In this document: in pieces, positions 24,441-35,779 of the stretch
Layout of the letters: every line of letters begins with the position of its first letter
How positions within the stretch are numbered: the stretch's first letter is position 1
NCBI RefSeq assembly: GCF_026230105.1
Contig: NC_079477.1
Span: 5,399,001-5,463,000 of the forward strand
Length of the DNA stretch: 64,000 nucleotides
Direction: 5' to 3'
Origin: Diorhabda sublineata
Lineage: Eukaryota; Arthropoda; Insecta; Coleoptera; Chrysomelidae
Notes under the pieces: generated by a model
Seen by the model: only the letters and a program-made list of their open reading frames with translations
Told to the model about the DNA's origin: nothing
The model's database searches: none
Translations under genes and position numbers: made by a program

Positions 24441-25290
24441 CTGAACTTTGTACTAGTTAAATAATTTCTTTTATTTTTTGAATGTGCAAAAAACTCGTGT
24501 TTAAAAATTTTGTAACTACTTAATCTTCAATTTTTGGTAGTAAAATTATGTAGCCTGTTATAATGTCATTACATGTCTACTGTATTAATATTTTTTCGCT
24601 AAAGCTCAATTAATGTTATAAAAAAATATTCGTGACAGAAATCCGTGCATGACTTCACACGAGTAAACAAATTTGGGCTTCAAGGTTATGAAATTTCAAT
24701 CAGTTTATCTGTCATCAAAAAATTGTTACTACGACTAATCTAACCATCTTCATCCTCCAGAATGTAGCCATTGTAAGAGTTAAAACTGCTCTAGGATAAA
24801 ATAATATTACAATCAAATAACACATCTTAAACACCAATATAAGTACAGTTAATGAATTAAAATAACTAATAAATCGATTTCTGATATGTTTAAAAAAAAG
24901 TTTTTCACATAATTGCCATCTAATGCATTAGAAGTATACAGGGTGTATTGTATTAGGTTGACATCTACTCCGTGATCCAAAGGATCTATTTTGTCTCCTT
25001 TCTTGCATTTGTGGCATTTGAAGATACTCAGTGTTTACAGATGATGTATTACTTCCATTTCTTTTGGAAAATGCAGGAAGTGGGATGGCGTTAGTTAAAG
25101 TCAAAGATCTTCGTCTTTTATTCCATATACTCCTAGGTGTAATCACGAAATGATGTGGATAGACACTTCGTCTTTTAGGTAACAAAATATGCAGTGCCCA
25201 GATAAGCCTCTTGATAGTATTCGTAGATCTTTTTTATCAGGGTTGGTAGTTCAATAGAGCTTTCGTGGTTATAGTTTCCCACGTGTATAT
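24441..25290. other. Mostly unassigned; possible transposon end at 24940
   Basis: TATACAGGGTGTATTGTATT (from 24936) resembles the terminus of DUF4817-type mariner relatives and precedes the transposase remnant that follows. A minus-strand open frame (24928-25185) is not recognised. Confidence 0.35.
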
Positions 25291-26021
25291 TTGCCTATCT
25301 CAACTCTTGTAGATTTTTGTAATTTTGTAACTGATTCTCTAAAAGGTGTCAGGTGGTATGAAGAGTTTATCCTTTACGACGCATGCACAATCAAGTTTAC
25401 CGTCCCCGTCTCCCCCACGCACATCACGAGAATGATTTCAATCGCAGATAGGAAGTTTGCGAGTGGTACCTCGGATGCATTCAGGATGATCCGCAGTACC
25501 AACAATCCATTTTGTGGTCGGCTGATCGGTACGGTCAATCGGCATAACTGCGTGTATTGGAACGACCAGAATCTTCACGTTTTCATTGAAGAAGAATTAA
25601 ACCTGTATGGGGTATGTTTGTGGGTCTCTGGGTATCCGTACTTTTTTAAGATTGATGTGAAGGGCCAAACTTGTCTGGATATGCTCGCAGATTTACGTAG
25701 ATAAATGGACAACGATCCAACTTCGCGTTATGTGTGCGGAATTACCTTAATGTTCATTTTGGAAAATGGATAGACAGACGAGGATTCGTTGAGTGGCCAG
25801 CATGGTCATGTGACCTGACACCCTGGTATTTCTTCCTGTGGGCCCTTCTCATGGACCGCGTTTTTACAACAAGACCACGCACACCTCACGACCTCGGAAC
25901 AGCAATTGAACACAGCTTGACATGCTTCACCGAATCTGCCTCTCCGTTGAGAAACGTTGCCGTGAATGTGCATGAATTTGAACACTTTACAGTAACTCTT
26001 TTTTCGAATTTCCTTTGGTGA
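25291..26021 (+). pseudogene. DUF4817-type mariner transposase, catalytic domain
   Basis: Two open segments cover the DDE domain. The first (25291-25704) reads GTVNRHNCVYWNDQNLH and EELNLYGVCLWVSG. The second (25734-26021) reads VRNYLNVHFGKWIDRRGFVEW, then WSCDLTPWYFFLWALLMDRVF, RPRTPHDL and VNVHEFEHF. The usual pattern is RNYLD..F..RWIGRRG..EWPARSPDLTPMDFFLWG. The third catalytic Asp of PMDFF is Tyr here (WYFF), and the block with the second Asp is missing between the segments. This is an inactive copy of a family very common in insect genomes. Confidence 0.8.
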
Positions 26022-27693
26022 TTTCTTTTAAAAAAAAAATTAATTTTTTTCTCTTAATGCAAATTAGTAGCATGACTTATGCTGACCTCTTTATGAGAAT
26101 ACGTATCGGGATTTTCACTATAAATTGCTTCAAACAAGTTTTTTTTTCCAATTGGCTGCCAAAAATGAAATATATACAGAGAGGATAACTTATTAAATGC
26201 GAGAAATTGACATTTATATTCATATATATACGAGATCAGGAGAAGAAAGGCTACCAAGAATTGGAAAAAATGTATTAATCTAATTCATTTTCTGAAACTA
26301 CTTTGAAAAAATTTATTTCCTAAAATAATTGTATGAAAATTATTTTTATTAAACTTTATCAAGGAATGACTGTTTGATTATCCCGAAAGAACATTTATAA
26401 TACTAAAATTGAGATAAGACCAATTATTACAAAAAGGATGTAAAAGTTGGTGAGACTATTTACATTTAGAAAGTCATTGTTGTTATTTTCATATTTGAAA
26501 ATTACCACGTCCAAAAAAAACAGGTCATTATGCATTACATTATGAAGATATATTTAAACAACGATGTATGAGGATGTCTAAATATACATACCAGTTGTTA
26601 ATATTCACACATACAAAAATATTTTCATTATTTCCATTTTCTAGATTACTTTTCCATAAGATGTTTTTATAACTTATATATTCGAAAATATGTCTGCTGT
26701 ACCAAAATACATTCCCGATACCTACAGAACAGACAAAAACAGTTTCTTATAGGCAATAACTGCTTTAAACCGCTTACAAATTATAGTTTCCCGCAAAGTT
26801 ATGAAAAGTATTAATAATAATTTTAAAATTTCAGTTCAATTTTCAGTTGACACAAGAGCGTCTTTTGCCATTTAGTTCGTTTACAGTTCTCCATTATTTC
26901 AGCGGGTATCGAGTATATGTTGCGATTTTTAGGGTTTGCGTCGCACCCTTTACGAATGCGCTCGATTAAAATACTGTAGATGAATAAAATGTTGATTTGT
27001 ATCACTTCAACCTCATTTACTGAGCAAAAAAATGCGCACAAACCTCTTATATGTCTCTATTGTCATAGAAAGGGTTCGCCAGATTTTCACTCAAACGTCA
27101 TTTCTATTGTCGGGTATTTATAGATAAAAATGAGCATTTACCTTCCTACAGAAGCTTTTGTTGGACTTGTGCCCGATCTCTTAGCGCTGTGTGCAGTCAT
27201 CTCTCCACAGATGAAAGTTATCAGTCTCTGGGTAATGACTGTAAACTCTAGAAACACTGGCACTTGTTGATTATTGCCTTGTCGTAATAGAGTGACCGCT
27301 TGAGCAGCTTTATCACTTGTTGTGACTATTTTCTTGTTGACAGTTGACAGTTGACGGCTAACTGATAGTGGTAGGTTAGGTAGATAACCTTTTATTATGT
27401 CAGTAAACAAGCATAATAAGAATGGTTACCGATCATAACATTGTAGAACTGTGAGAGCAAGAACCATTACAATATTTAATATTATTTTTAAGCGAAAACT
27501 ATACTGGTCAACGAAATTTAAACTTTTTTTGTCACTCTAAACCTAACCAAATTTTGAATGTACTATCGCCACCAAACAATAATATATCAATGGAAAAAAA
27601 TTGATATATCAGTTTTCTTTGTGACATCGCGTCATGTATTTTTATAAAAAGTACAAAAATCACTAACAGTATTCCTTAATGTACAATAAATAG
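26022..27693. other. No feature recognised
   Basis: AT-rich, with poly-T and poly-A runs. A minus-strand frame at 27138-27410 ends next to a GTAAAT that could act as a splice donor, but no exon partner or family match is visible. Confidence 0.3.
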
Positions 27694-28173
27694 CTATGAT
27701 TTTCGTGAATGTTTGGCTTCTGGTAGGTTCCAATAGTTTTTCCCTTGATATTGCTGTTCTATTAAGAAAATGTTCTGATTAAATCTTTCGCCTTCTTCGT
27801 CACTCACAGCTCCCAAATTCTTGGGGAAGAAATCCAGATGAAAGTGCAGAATATGTATTTTTGAAGACATATTACATCCCAAAGCTTTCCTCAAAGTTTA
27901 TATCCTTCATTAGTTCCCGTATTTGTACCAGTTAATTTTTTCCTCGCTAAGCTTTAGAAACTTCTCCTTCCAATATGAAAATCCACTACCACCTTTAGGC
28001 ATAGTTTTTACAAAATTTTTCATCAAGCCGAGCTTTATATGCAAAGGTGGTAAAAGTATGTCGTCAGGTTTCACTAAAGGATCATTTTTAACATTCTTCT
28101 GCATAGTAGTAAGTGGTCCAAGCTGAATGTGATTGAAACAAACTAATAGTTTTTTTGTGTTAGGGTACATCAA
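27694..28173 (-). pseudogene. Fragment of a conserved, unnamed multi-copy family
   Basis: Minus-strand frames read LLVCFNHIQLGPLTTMQK, then DILLPPLHIKLGLMKNFVK, GGSGFSYWKEKFLKLSEEKI, RELMKDINFEE, and after a stop and frameshift GCNMSSKIHILHFHLDFFPKN, LGAVSDEEGERFNQNI and QQYQGKNYWN. I recall this set of motifs (PPLHIKLGLMK.FVK, LGCNMSLKVHFLHSHLDFFP, VSDEHGERFHQ) from many-copy uncharacterised proteins in insects and other invertebrates. I infer a transposon-linked protein, with function unknown. It is disrupted between the two halves at about 27890-27910. Confidence 0.6.
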
Positions 28174-28317
28174 AACAAATAAAAATCATCACAAAGTTCG
28201 TGTGACTAAAACAGTGTTTACCAGTGCTATTAGCCCCAAGATGTTACATACAATTTCGTGATCAGTTTTTATGTCAGTCACTTGGAAATTCCAATCTTGC
28301 TACTCGATGTTCTCTGG

Positions 28318-28620
28318 TTAGGTTAGATTAAGTCTAGCTGGCACTTTGGCTCGTATACCTCCTTCTCTCAGCCTATTTTGAACTGTTTGTAGGCTTATTC
28401 GCACATTACGAGCACCCAACAGATCTGTTTGCGGCCTTCGAGCGGTGGTATGCCTATTTCTTACCGCCGTTAACCTCAAATAACGATCATCTAATACCGA
28501 AGTTACCCTTCCGCGGCCTTGTCCAGGTCTTCTGGTTAGCTGCCCTGTTTCTTGGTAGCGAATAGCAACTCTGGATATGGTGCTTGCACACGTCTTGTTA
28601 AACGTAGGAGGCACATCCAT
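28318..28620 (-). pseudogene. Tc1-like transposase N-terminus
   Basis: From ATG 28620 the frame reads MDVPPTFNKTC, STISRVAIRYQETGQLTRR, GQGRGRVTSVLDDRYLRL and LLGARNVRISLQTVQNRLRE, then GGIRAKVPARLNLT before a stop. This is the paired helix-turn-helix DNA-binding region of Tc1-family transposases, including the linking GRPR-like AT-hook (GQGRGR) and the second HTH (S.QTV.NRL). About 100 of the usual 340 residues are present, and the DDE domain is missing. The tract is open and less decayed than its neighbours. Confidence 0.8.
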
Positions 28621-29029
28621 TATTAACAAAATAAATTCAAATTTTCACTATACAATAACACAATTTGCTTAGAAAGTTCTCGATCTCAATGCATTCTCCA
28701 AGACAGAAATGATTTACTCGAGCATTTTTGCCCCCAAAAAAAAATTGTAAGAAATTTGGATATTTTTGCCCATAATAAGAATATCTATTAAGTTGATACA
28801 TATACAGATTGTCCCAAAAAACTGAAATTAAGTATTAAAAATATCCTAAAATACCAGTGATGCGATATTTTTTGTGGGGCGTATACATTGACGTCGTTGT
28901 GTCTGTTAAATTCTTAGTGCTTGTTGTGGACAATTCCTTGAAATGGGGGTTACATATTAAAATTAAGTTCATCCTGTTTTGTGCTGAGATCAGTTTCCAA
29001 AGAACTGAACTTAACAGTTTATTATGCCC
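28621..29029. other. No gene; possible transposon end
   Basis: CAGATTGTCCCAAAAAACTG near 28805 could be a terminal repeat end of the Tc1-like copy, but no mirror was found on the other side. Confidence 0.3.
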
Positions 29030-29420
29030 TTATTGAGTCGTAAAACAGAGCTGTTAGATATTCACTCGGACTAAACAGCAGGATTCTCAGCCGGGACTTC
29101 TTTAATAGATTAAAAATTCTGTTCCTTCCTTTCTTATTAATCTTTAAGTCCGTTTGTCTAATTCGTAAACACGCTTCTCCAATTTCAGAAAGATCGTTGC
29201 AGGGCTATCCACTTAGGAATGCGGAGTACGACCTTTACCTACCTACTCCTCGTTCAGAATTAGTTAAGGGCTCAATATTTTACAATGCAAAAAATGCACT
29301 ATCATTTGCCAATTGAAAACAAATCGATATAATCTTTCCCAATAATTTGAGAGCTAGAAAGTCCCTTCTACTCTCTAAATGACTTCTATTCGACTGATAA
29401 TATTTAGTTCATACTGGTTT
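29030..29420 (+). pseudogene. CR1/Daphne-like LINE, C-terminal RT tail
   Basis: Plus-strand frames read NRAVRYSLGLNSR, FFNRLKILFLPFLLIFKSV, LRNAEYDLYLPTPRSELVKG and SIFYNAKNALSF. This follows the C-terminal pattern of CR1-like LINEs (Q..AIR...G..YRDHC.PLF..L.ILTLPSLYI.E, then YNTR......P.....L...S..Y...K.YN.LP). Stops interrupt it. The RT core lies upstream of any sequence I can identify, so the copy is 5' truncated. Confidence 0.6.
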
Positions 29421-30300
29421 ATTTTGCTATGGACTTATATATTAATTATTACCTATTACTATGGTCTATAATTTTGTTACTCATTGTGGTTTTCATCTGT
29501 ATATTGAAATTTTATTTCATTTGTATCTTTATTTAGTTATTTTTATGTTTGTTTTTTAGTTTTTACAAGCTTTTGTCTACAAATTTTAACAATTTTTTGA
29601 TGATATTGTCCAGTATCATAGTCAGGACCCCTTAAGTTTATTTATTTCGTCGATAGTACTTGAAACGATTCTAGTGAGGAAATAAACAACATAGCAGGTT
29701 ATGTCTAATAATGGTACCATATTATATGTTTACGTTGTTTAATTTATAACTCTAACGGTCGTTCACCTGAAACAAAAAGCCTAACTCGATGTTTCCCATT
29801 ATCGAAACGATGATAGGCACATATATTAACATGTATTTTAGAAACAAGAATTAATTCGAGTAGAATGTTAGTTTAGTTCAGTTTTTTTTATATAGGAGTT
29901 CAAAATGTAACAGTACTTTTGAAACTATTTTTTGAAACCATTCTCCATGGTTCACGCTCTCCTTGATGTTGTCAATTATTATATATTATAAATATCTTAC
30001 GGTATTTCTTCCGTGTTTTCATTATTAAAGGTAACGAAGACGTATTTTTATGGATTTTTCAATAGTTCACTATTATCTATATAATAATTGTACGGTAAAG
30101 AATCCTACGAATTCGAGAATGTTTTAGAAAATTATTTTAAGCTAGTTAACTGCAATTTATTCCATACAAGATTGTAGATAAATCTGCAGCGGTGTCTAAA
30201 ACCGAGTGATCCATTTTTTTTTTATTACAAAATTCGCATCAACCGTATACTGGTTATTAGCGATTTAGTACAGATTAAGTATTTAATCTATGAATAATTG
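29421..30300. other. LINE 3' tail, then nothing recognised
   Basis: T-rich sequence to about 29640 could be the 3' untranslated part of the CR1-like LINE. Beyond that I see no feature. Confidence 0.3.
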
Positions 30301-31140
30301 TTAGATTAATTTTATTATAGAGATCTGTTTAAGGTAATTTTTAAGGTAAGTAATGTTGTACTTTGGTCCTAAAATTTCACGTGTTGTTCCGAGTGGTAGA
30401 TTTGATGATGATCTTTCTGAGTTAAGAGATGGACATTCTGCAATTATGTGTTTTATAGTTAATTTGCAATTGCAGTTGCTACATTTTGGTTCGGGTTTCG
30501 CATCAAATAAGTAGCTGTGCGTCAGTCGCGTATGGCCTAGACGCAGACGTGTTAGAAGAACTTCATCTCTGCGATTTTTCGGTAGTATTGACCATGGTTT
30601 TATTGAGTCTTTCACTTCACGAAGTTTGTGTGTGGATGTTGATCATTTGATCTCCCATTCATTAAACACTTTACGCTTTAAGATTGTTTTAATATCGGTA
30701 GTAGTTAAAAAGTTCACGCACTCCGCACTATCACTAATTACAGCTTCCTTAGCCATCAGGTCTGCCTCTTCGTTTCCTTTTATTCCAATGTGTGAGGGGA
30801 TCCAACAGAATACTATTTTTTTGTTGTTGTCTTGTATGTATTTCAGTTTTTGCTTGATTTTGATTACTAATGGATTTGTGGTGTGAATTTTTTGAAGACT
30901 TTGGATTGAGCTAAGAGAGTCTGTGAGTATGACATGATTAGGCTCGTTTGATGAAGCGGCGAAGTGGGTACCTCGATATATTGCGTATAATTCAGCAGTG
31001 AAAGTGGATAGGGTTTGAGGAGCTTTTATCATATATTTGGAGGTTGGTGTAATGATTGCGATCCCCGTACCGTCTTGAGATGTTGATGCGTCTGTGTAAA
31101 TATGTACAAAGTTTTTGTACTCATTGAGTATGTTATTTAA
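30301..31140 (-). pseudogene. I-type LINE: RNase H domain and C-terminal Cys/His tail
   Basis: Minus-strand frames give the RNase H domain with its catalytic acidic residues: YTDASTSQDGTGIAII (Asp), TAELYAIYRG (Glu) and ILTDSLSSIQSL (Asp). FCWIPSHIGIKGNEEADLMA follows with the fourth-site Asp. The C-terminal block is LLTRLRLGHTRLTHSYLF and CSNCNCKLTIKHIIAECP, the Cys/His motif of I-clade LINEs, ending KLI-stop at 30301. The upstream RT and endonuclease are absent, because the ORF1 stop lies directly beside this domain. Confidence 0.85.
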
Positions 31141-31154
31141 GTGTCCTTAAGTCC

Positions 31155-31880
31155 TCAAGTTTGTGATTGGGAGTTTTTACAGTTTGCTGCAGTATGACCT
31201 GGTTTTTTACATGTAAAACATAGTAGACGGTCTTGGAATAGGTAAATTCTGTAGCTGGTGTTCTCGTGTGTAATCATTAGACAGTCGGGTATTTGGATTG
31301 TGGATGGTGAAATAAAGATTTGTCTTCTGAAGCTGTAGATGTGGTTATATTCAGGAATTGTGGAGCTAATTTTGAGGAAGGACATTGGTGAGAGTATATT
31401 GAGACCTATTTTGTTAAGTTCATCGATTAGAACTGATTGTGGTATGGTGGGGCATACATTTGACAGTATCAATCTTTCGGAAGGTGTTATAAGCTTTCGG
31501 GCTTGGATCGAAGTGTTGTTGATAATGATCAGCCCTTTATGAAAGGTCATGAAGCGGTCTACAATATCTTCATTTGCGAGGTACATGCATATTCTATTGT
31601 TTGATAGCCTTGATGTGAATAGTATATTTTTTGGACCGATTAGTTCTCCAAGTGATATCAGGTAATCTTGAATTTTCAGGTTATCAACAGCTGGAAAAAC
31701 AATTGCTTGATGTTTTGTAGGAAATTGTGGTTGACTAAGTATAGATGAGTATGTTTTTGTAGGGTTTATGTTCTGAGAGCTTCTGTAGTCAGAAGTCCCA
31801 ACATTTGTATCTTGCATCATTAATTTTAGAAATATTTCCGCTTTGATTCTAGAGTGCGGACCTGTTTTGGCACAGGCCAC
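31155..31880 (-). CDS. I-type LINE ORF1 (gag-like, zinc knuckle), no ATG
   Basis: This is a 241-codon open frame on the minus strand. The N-terminal half reads INPTKTYSSILSQPQFP and HQAIVFPAVDNLKIQDYLIS. A central RNA-recognition-like region has RICMYLANEDIVDRFM and LILSNVCPTIPQSVLIDELN. The C-terminal CCHC knuckle is CFTCKKPGHTAANC. This matches ORF1 proteins of I/Jockey LINEs, which coat the RNA. Its first codon is GTG, and a stop lies four codons upstream, so the start is lost or shifted. No internal stops are present, making it one of the best-preserved frames here. It ends about 15 bp from the RNase H remnant. Confidence 0.75.
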   Translation of the reverse strand: MACAKTGPHSRIKAEIFLKLMMQDTNVGTSDYRSSQNINPTKTYSSILSQPQFPTKHQAIVFPAVDNLKIQDYLISLGELIGPKNILFTSRLSNNRICMYLANEDIVDRFMTFHKGLIIINNTSIQARKLITPSERLILSNVCPTIPQSVLIDELNKIGLNILSPMSFLKISSTIPEYNHIYSFRRQIFISPSTIQIPDCLMITHENTSYRIYLFQDRLLCFTCKKPGHTAANCKNSQSQT

Positions 31881-32287
31881 TTCATATCAAGTTGATAAGA
31901 GCTGGTTTTTTTTGTGAATTCTTCTTCCAAACCGGTGCGGTGTAAAATTGATAGCGCAGTGTGTAATAAATTCACTGTTTTAGTATGAATGTATGAGATT
32001 TTACTTACAGTAATGTCTCTAAGTTAAGAACACTTCTAAACGATTATATCTATAGTTTCATAGATTTTAGGACTATGATAACTATCGAAAAAGAGTTATT
32101 TTTATAGGAAATGACACTTTTCAGTGATCCATTTTGTTATTACAAATTTTTCATTTTTGGCAATAAATTTTTAGCGAAAAATTCTAATTTGTCATCGGAA
32201 CTTCCAGAGCACGTGATTTTTTGAGTATTCTCAACATAAAATGCAAAAATTCGATTCATATACTTATTTACGTAGTATAATAGTAAT
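31881..32287. other. No feature recognised
   Basis: AT-rich. Possibly the 5' part of the I-type LINE and the end of the IS630-like element that follows. Confidence 0.3.
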
Positions 32288-34590
32288 TCATGCAACATGT
32301 TGTTTCACATCTGCCCAGATCAACTCAATGGAATTGAGTTCGCAATAGTATTGTGGTAAACGTGTTTTTTGGCCATTTCATTAATAATATTTGAGTTATA
32401 CTTATTTTTATGCTCTTGGACAATTTGTAAAAGCTATACCTCAATCATCGCTTCATAAAAATCCATATTTTTAGAAGTAAACCATTTCTTGTTGCCATTT
32501 TTGAAGTTTTCTCAAGTTTCCTATTGTGATACGAAGCACACAATTCTCTTCAAGCTTCGGTAAAGTTTGCAAAAACCAATTTTCGAAAGAAACCCGTCCA
32601 TTTTCTCGTGATAGTCCCCCAATTTTTTCGGTTCAATTACCCATAAAGCATCTGTCAGAAAACCATCTTCACTACCGATGTATGTAGTCTCTTTCCTTTT
32701 TCTAAAATCTAGTCGCATTAACACAATCCTGTTGAAATCCATACCAGCAGAGTTTGCTGACAGATCATAATACATACTGATGCATCTAGCATATATACTG
32801 CGGTGCTGTATGCTATCTCACAGGGTCTTTCCTGGTTGAAGTCAAATTAAAAAGATGGGGGTGTGATTTTATGTGACATCAAAACTACATTATTAAATTT
32901 GATTATGACATTCATTTGGGTTAAAGGACATGTTGGAGTACATGGAAATGAAACAGCCGATCGATTAGCAAAAGATTCAGTACTAAATGGAGTTTTTCGT
33001 AACGTATATTCAGGAAGGGATGCGATCAATTCAATAAAAGATAAAATGTACGCAACCTGGCAGAAACACTGGGGTACACGATCCTCAAATAACACCTATT
33101 TTCAAATATTATCCTACTTTACCCTCACCCGTGAACTATATTGTCAAATACACAACGAAATTTTACTCAGCAAGTATACTTAGAATGAAGACTGGTCATG
33201 GGTGATATCCCGCCCATCTTACCAGGCTAGGTATTATACAATCATCAACCTGTACCTGCGGTGATAATTCTTGTGCTGATCTCAATCAAATTTGTTTTCG
33301 GATGCAGCAATCACATTCATAAAACAAACAATTTGTAGCAGTTACTTGTTAAACAAAACTACCCCCTACCTCTAAACCTCATGTACCTTTTAAGCATATA
33401 TAACCGACAAATTTTAGATCTATTAGTAAATTTTATCAAGGATATTAAAATTAGTATCTAAGTAGTATCATTGAAAAATTCTGTGGCTGATAGACTTGTT
33501 ACCAAGCCATTTTTTTTCTTTCCCAGACACACTCCTTTTCCTAAAATTAAATTTTCCCTATAAAACCAGGCACGTATAAAATCAAACATGAAATGTGCCG
33601 TTAATTGAATTCTCTTGATTTGTAATAAATACTGAAATTATCTAAGTCAACCCGATAATAAATAATGGTAAAAAAATCTTTTTAGAAACAAGCTTTTATT
33701 TGAATGAAATTTTATAGGACTCACAATGTGTCTTTAGGAATGGAAGAAACTCAAATAACTTATTTACAATTAGACGATTAAATGAGAAATTAATAAATAC
33801 ATATAAGGAAATTCAATCATGTTTTATAGTTTTGGACTTTGATCAAATAAGAAGAGAAGATATAGGTCAATCAAAATGAACTGCTTCGATTTGATTACAC
33901 ACATACATATAAAGACATTTGACACTAAATAAAAGCTTGTAAAATAGTTTTTTGAAACACAACCCACCTTATGGGCTTTTTAATCCGGTGGAAAGTCCAT
34001 CCATGAATGCTTATCTTGATGATTCTATGGAAGAATCCACCAAAACCTTATTCTTAGTAAGTCTAGCGTTTACCCATGTTTCACCCAAGTAGTAAATATT
34101 TCTATTTTCTTTACGAAAATTCTTAATTTTTCCAAGGAATTCTCGCCCCCACACAATTATTTCTGCTTTTTCCTTGTTTTTTTGGATTGAAATCCAATTT
34201 CTTTTAATAAATGTTAAAATATTTAAAATCCGGCAAGTCCTTATCTTCGTTAACTACTCTCAGAACTTTATACACTGCAGGTAACTCATTTTGAAAGAAA
34301 AAATTATGCACAATTCTTCTGATGGAGCTCCTATCGAAATCATCATCATTCTTGATTGATACTTTTTTGGGTCGGCCACTTAATGATTAGCCCTGTACTC
34401 ACGAACAATTCGGTAGACACTTACATACTCCCCAAATATTTGCCGTTTTAGAAATAACATCATCAACAATCTTGTCATCATTTTCTTGCATGTCATTTTT
34501 ATAAATATTCATAATTATTTGTTTTCCGCTAGCATTGAAATGAAGCGTTTTAGCTCTCTTTTTAGTCGAAACTATAGCTGTCAACAACTT
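32288..34590 (-). pseudogene. IS630-like DDE transposase split by a LINE insertion
   Basis: The N-terminal part (34590-33960) reads KRAKTLHFNASGKQII, a helix-turn-helix ending VYRIVRE, GRPKKV, FDRSSIRRIVHNFF and then YLGETWVNA. The C-terminal part (about 32722-32288) reads DGFLTDALWVI, LGDYHEKMDG, HNRKLEKTSKMA-like, QLLQIVQEHKNKYNSNIINEM and RLPQYYCELNSIELIWADVK, with a stop at 32290-32288. Together these are the two halves of the insect IS630-like family (YLDETW ... SGDYH ... PPYHCELNPIELIWA). The first catalytic Asp is Gly (codon 34085-34083), while the catalytic Glu in SIELIWA is kept. The middle is replaced by unrelated sequence that includes a plus-strand LINE. Confidence 0.8.
32772..33480 (+). 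mobile_element. 5'-truncated LINE inserted in the IS630-like element
   Basis: Plus-strand reading starts within RNase H (TDASSIYTAVLYAISQGLSW) and continues FIWVKGHVGVHGNETADRLA and WQKHWGTRSSNNTYFQIL. After 33183 a Cys-containing tail follows (HLTRLGIIQSSTCTCGDNSC). This is the RNase H plus Cys/His C-terminus of an I-like LINE. It is 5' truncated, as expected for target-primed insertion, and lies opposite in strand to the transposase halves on either side. Confidence 0.75.
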
Positions 34591-35779
34591 TCGCCCTGGA
34601 TTTTCACATGCTGATCACGCACTGATCATTATTTTGGTTTACTATTTTTCTTCCATAAACGGTAAAATTTTGTTGTCAGAAGTATGATTTGCAATATTTC
34701 ACTTTTATATCCGATGCTTCCAGATTATCTCCTGTATGATATTATCAACCATTAATGCCCTTTTTATGAAAACAATTCCTGCGACATCCCCGTTTTTCCC
34801 GCGATTCCCTTAACTTATTTATTTCTTATTGTCATTTGAGATTTTACTAAATTTATAAAAAAATTGTAGGCGCGCTCAAATGTAATTTTTCTTTGTTATT
34901 TATGTCATTAAATTTCTGAAAAGGATATCATGTTTCAATTATTCTCAGAATCGCTTCTTGTCGTCACCAAACGTACAAATATGTAATATAAACGCAAAAA
35001 CGTAAATTATTGACTCACTTCTATGTAATGATTCACCCTGTAACGTTTCAATAAAGACATGTCTTATCAACGACAATATTGTCACGAATTGTGTCATTGT
35101 TTGATGTAGTTGTTTAAGTAGTCAAATACTACTTCCGTTTTATAATAACAATTTAGATTCAATGTTTATATAATATGCTAGATTTGTTTTCTTAAATAAA
35201 CAGAGAATATCGAGCACACCGATGATTCCATTACTACCTAAATTGTGAATGATTGGAATCTAATAATATAAAAGTTAGACAAGATATTTATTCGGAAGTG
35301 GTTATTCCAAAGGACATATTTGAAAATTTCTAAAGCCAAATTTTCAGACCTTTTAACTCAATATGCCCAAAAAATGTATTTAAAAAACTTTCTTTAAGGT
35401 TTTCTCCAGAAAGTGTTGAAAAATTCATATAAAACACCCTGCTCTTTTCAGATTTCTGATTCTCTTTATACATGTGATAGATTTTAGAGTATTTTCAAAC
35501 GTTCTGGCGCCTTTAGGACTAGCTTAATTTTAGGTAACGTACCAAAACTATGAGAAATAAAGTGGTTACTTTATTTTCGAGCATATGACTTTAAAAATGA
35601 TTGCAAAATAAAAACATTAATGGCCCAATATAGTTCCCTAAAAATCTGAACAAATTAGGGTGTTTTCTCAATAAAAAAAGCAACTCCATTAAAATTTTCA
35701 GATTTTTTGGAGCACAACTATGGAGCAAAAAAGTTTGTGAATCTAGGAACCCTAGAATTAGGTTTAGGGGTCTAAATTT
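34591..35779. other. No feature recognised
   Basis: The first 150 bp probably include the 5' end of the IS630-like element. The rest is AT-rich with no supported feature. Confidence 0.3.

Noticed and set aside
27138..27410. Possible exon ending at a GTAAAT donor
   Set aside because: No partner exon, no homology recognised, and a weak donor.
31155..31880. Host zinc-knuckle protein
   Set aside because: The CCHC knuckle and the adjacent LINE RNase H on the same strand make a LINE ORF1 far more likely.
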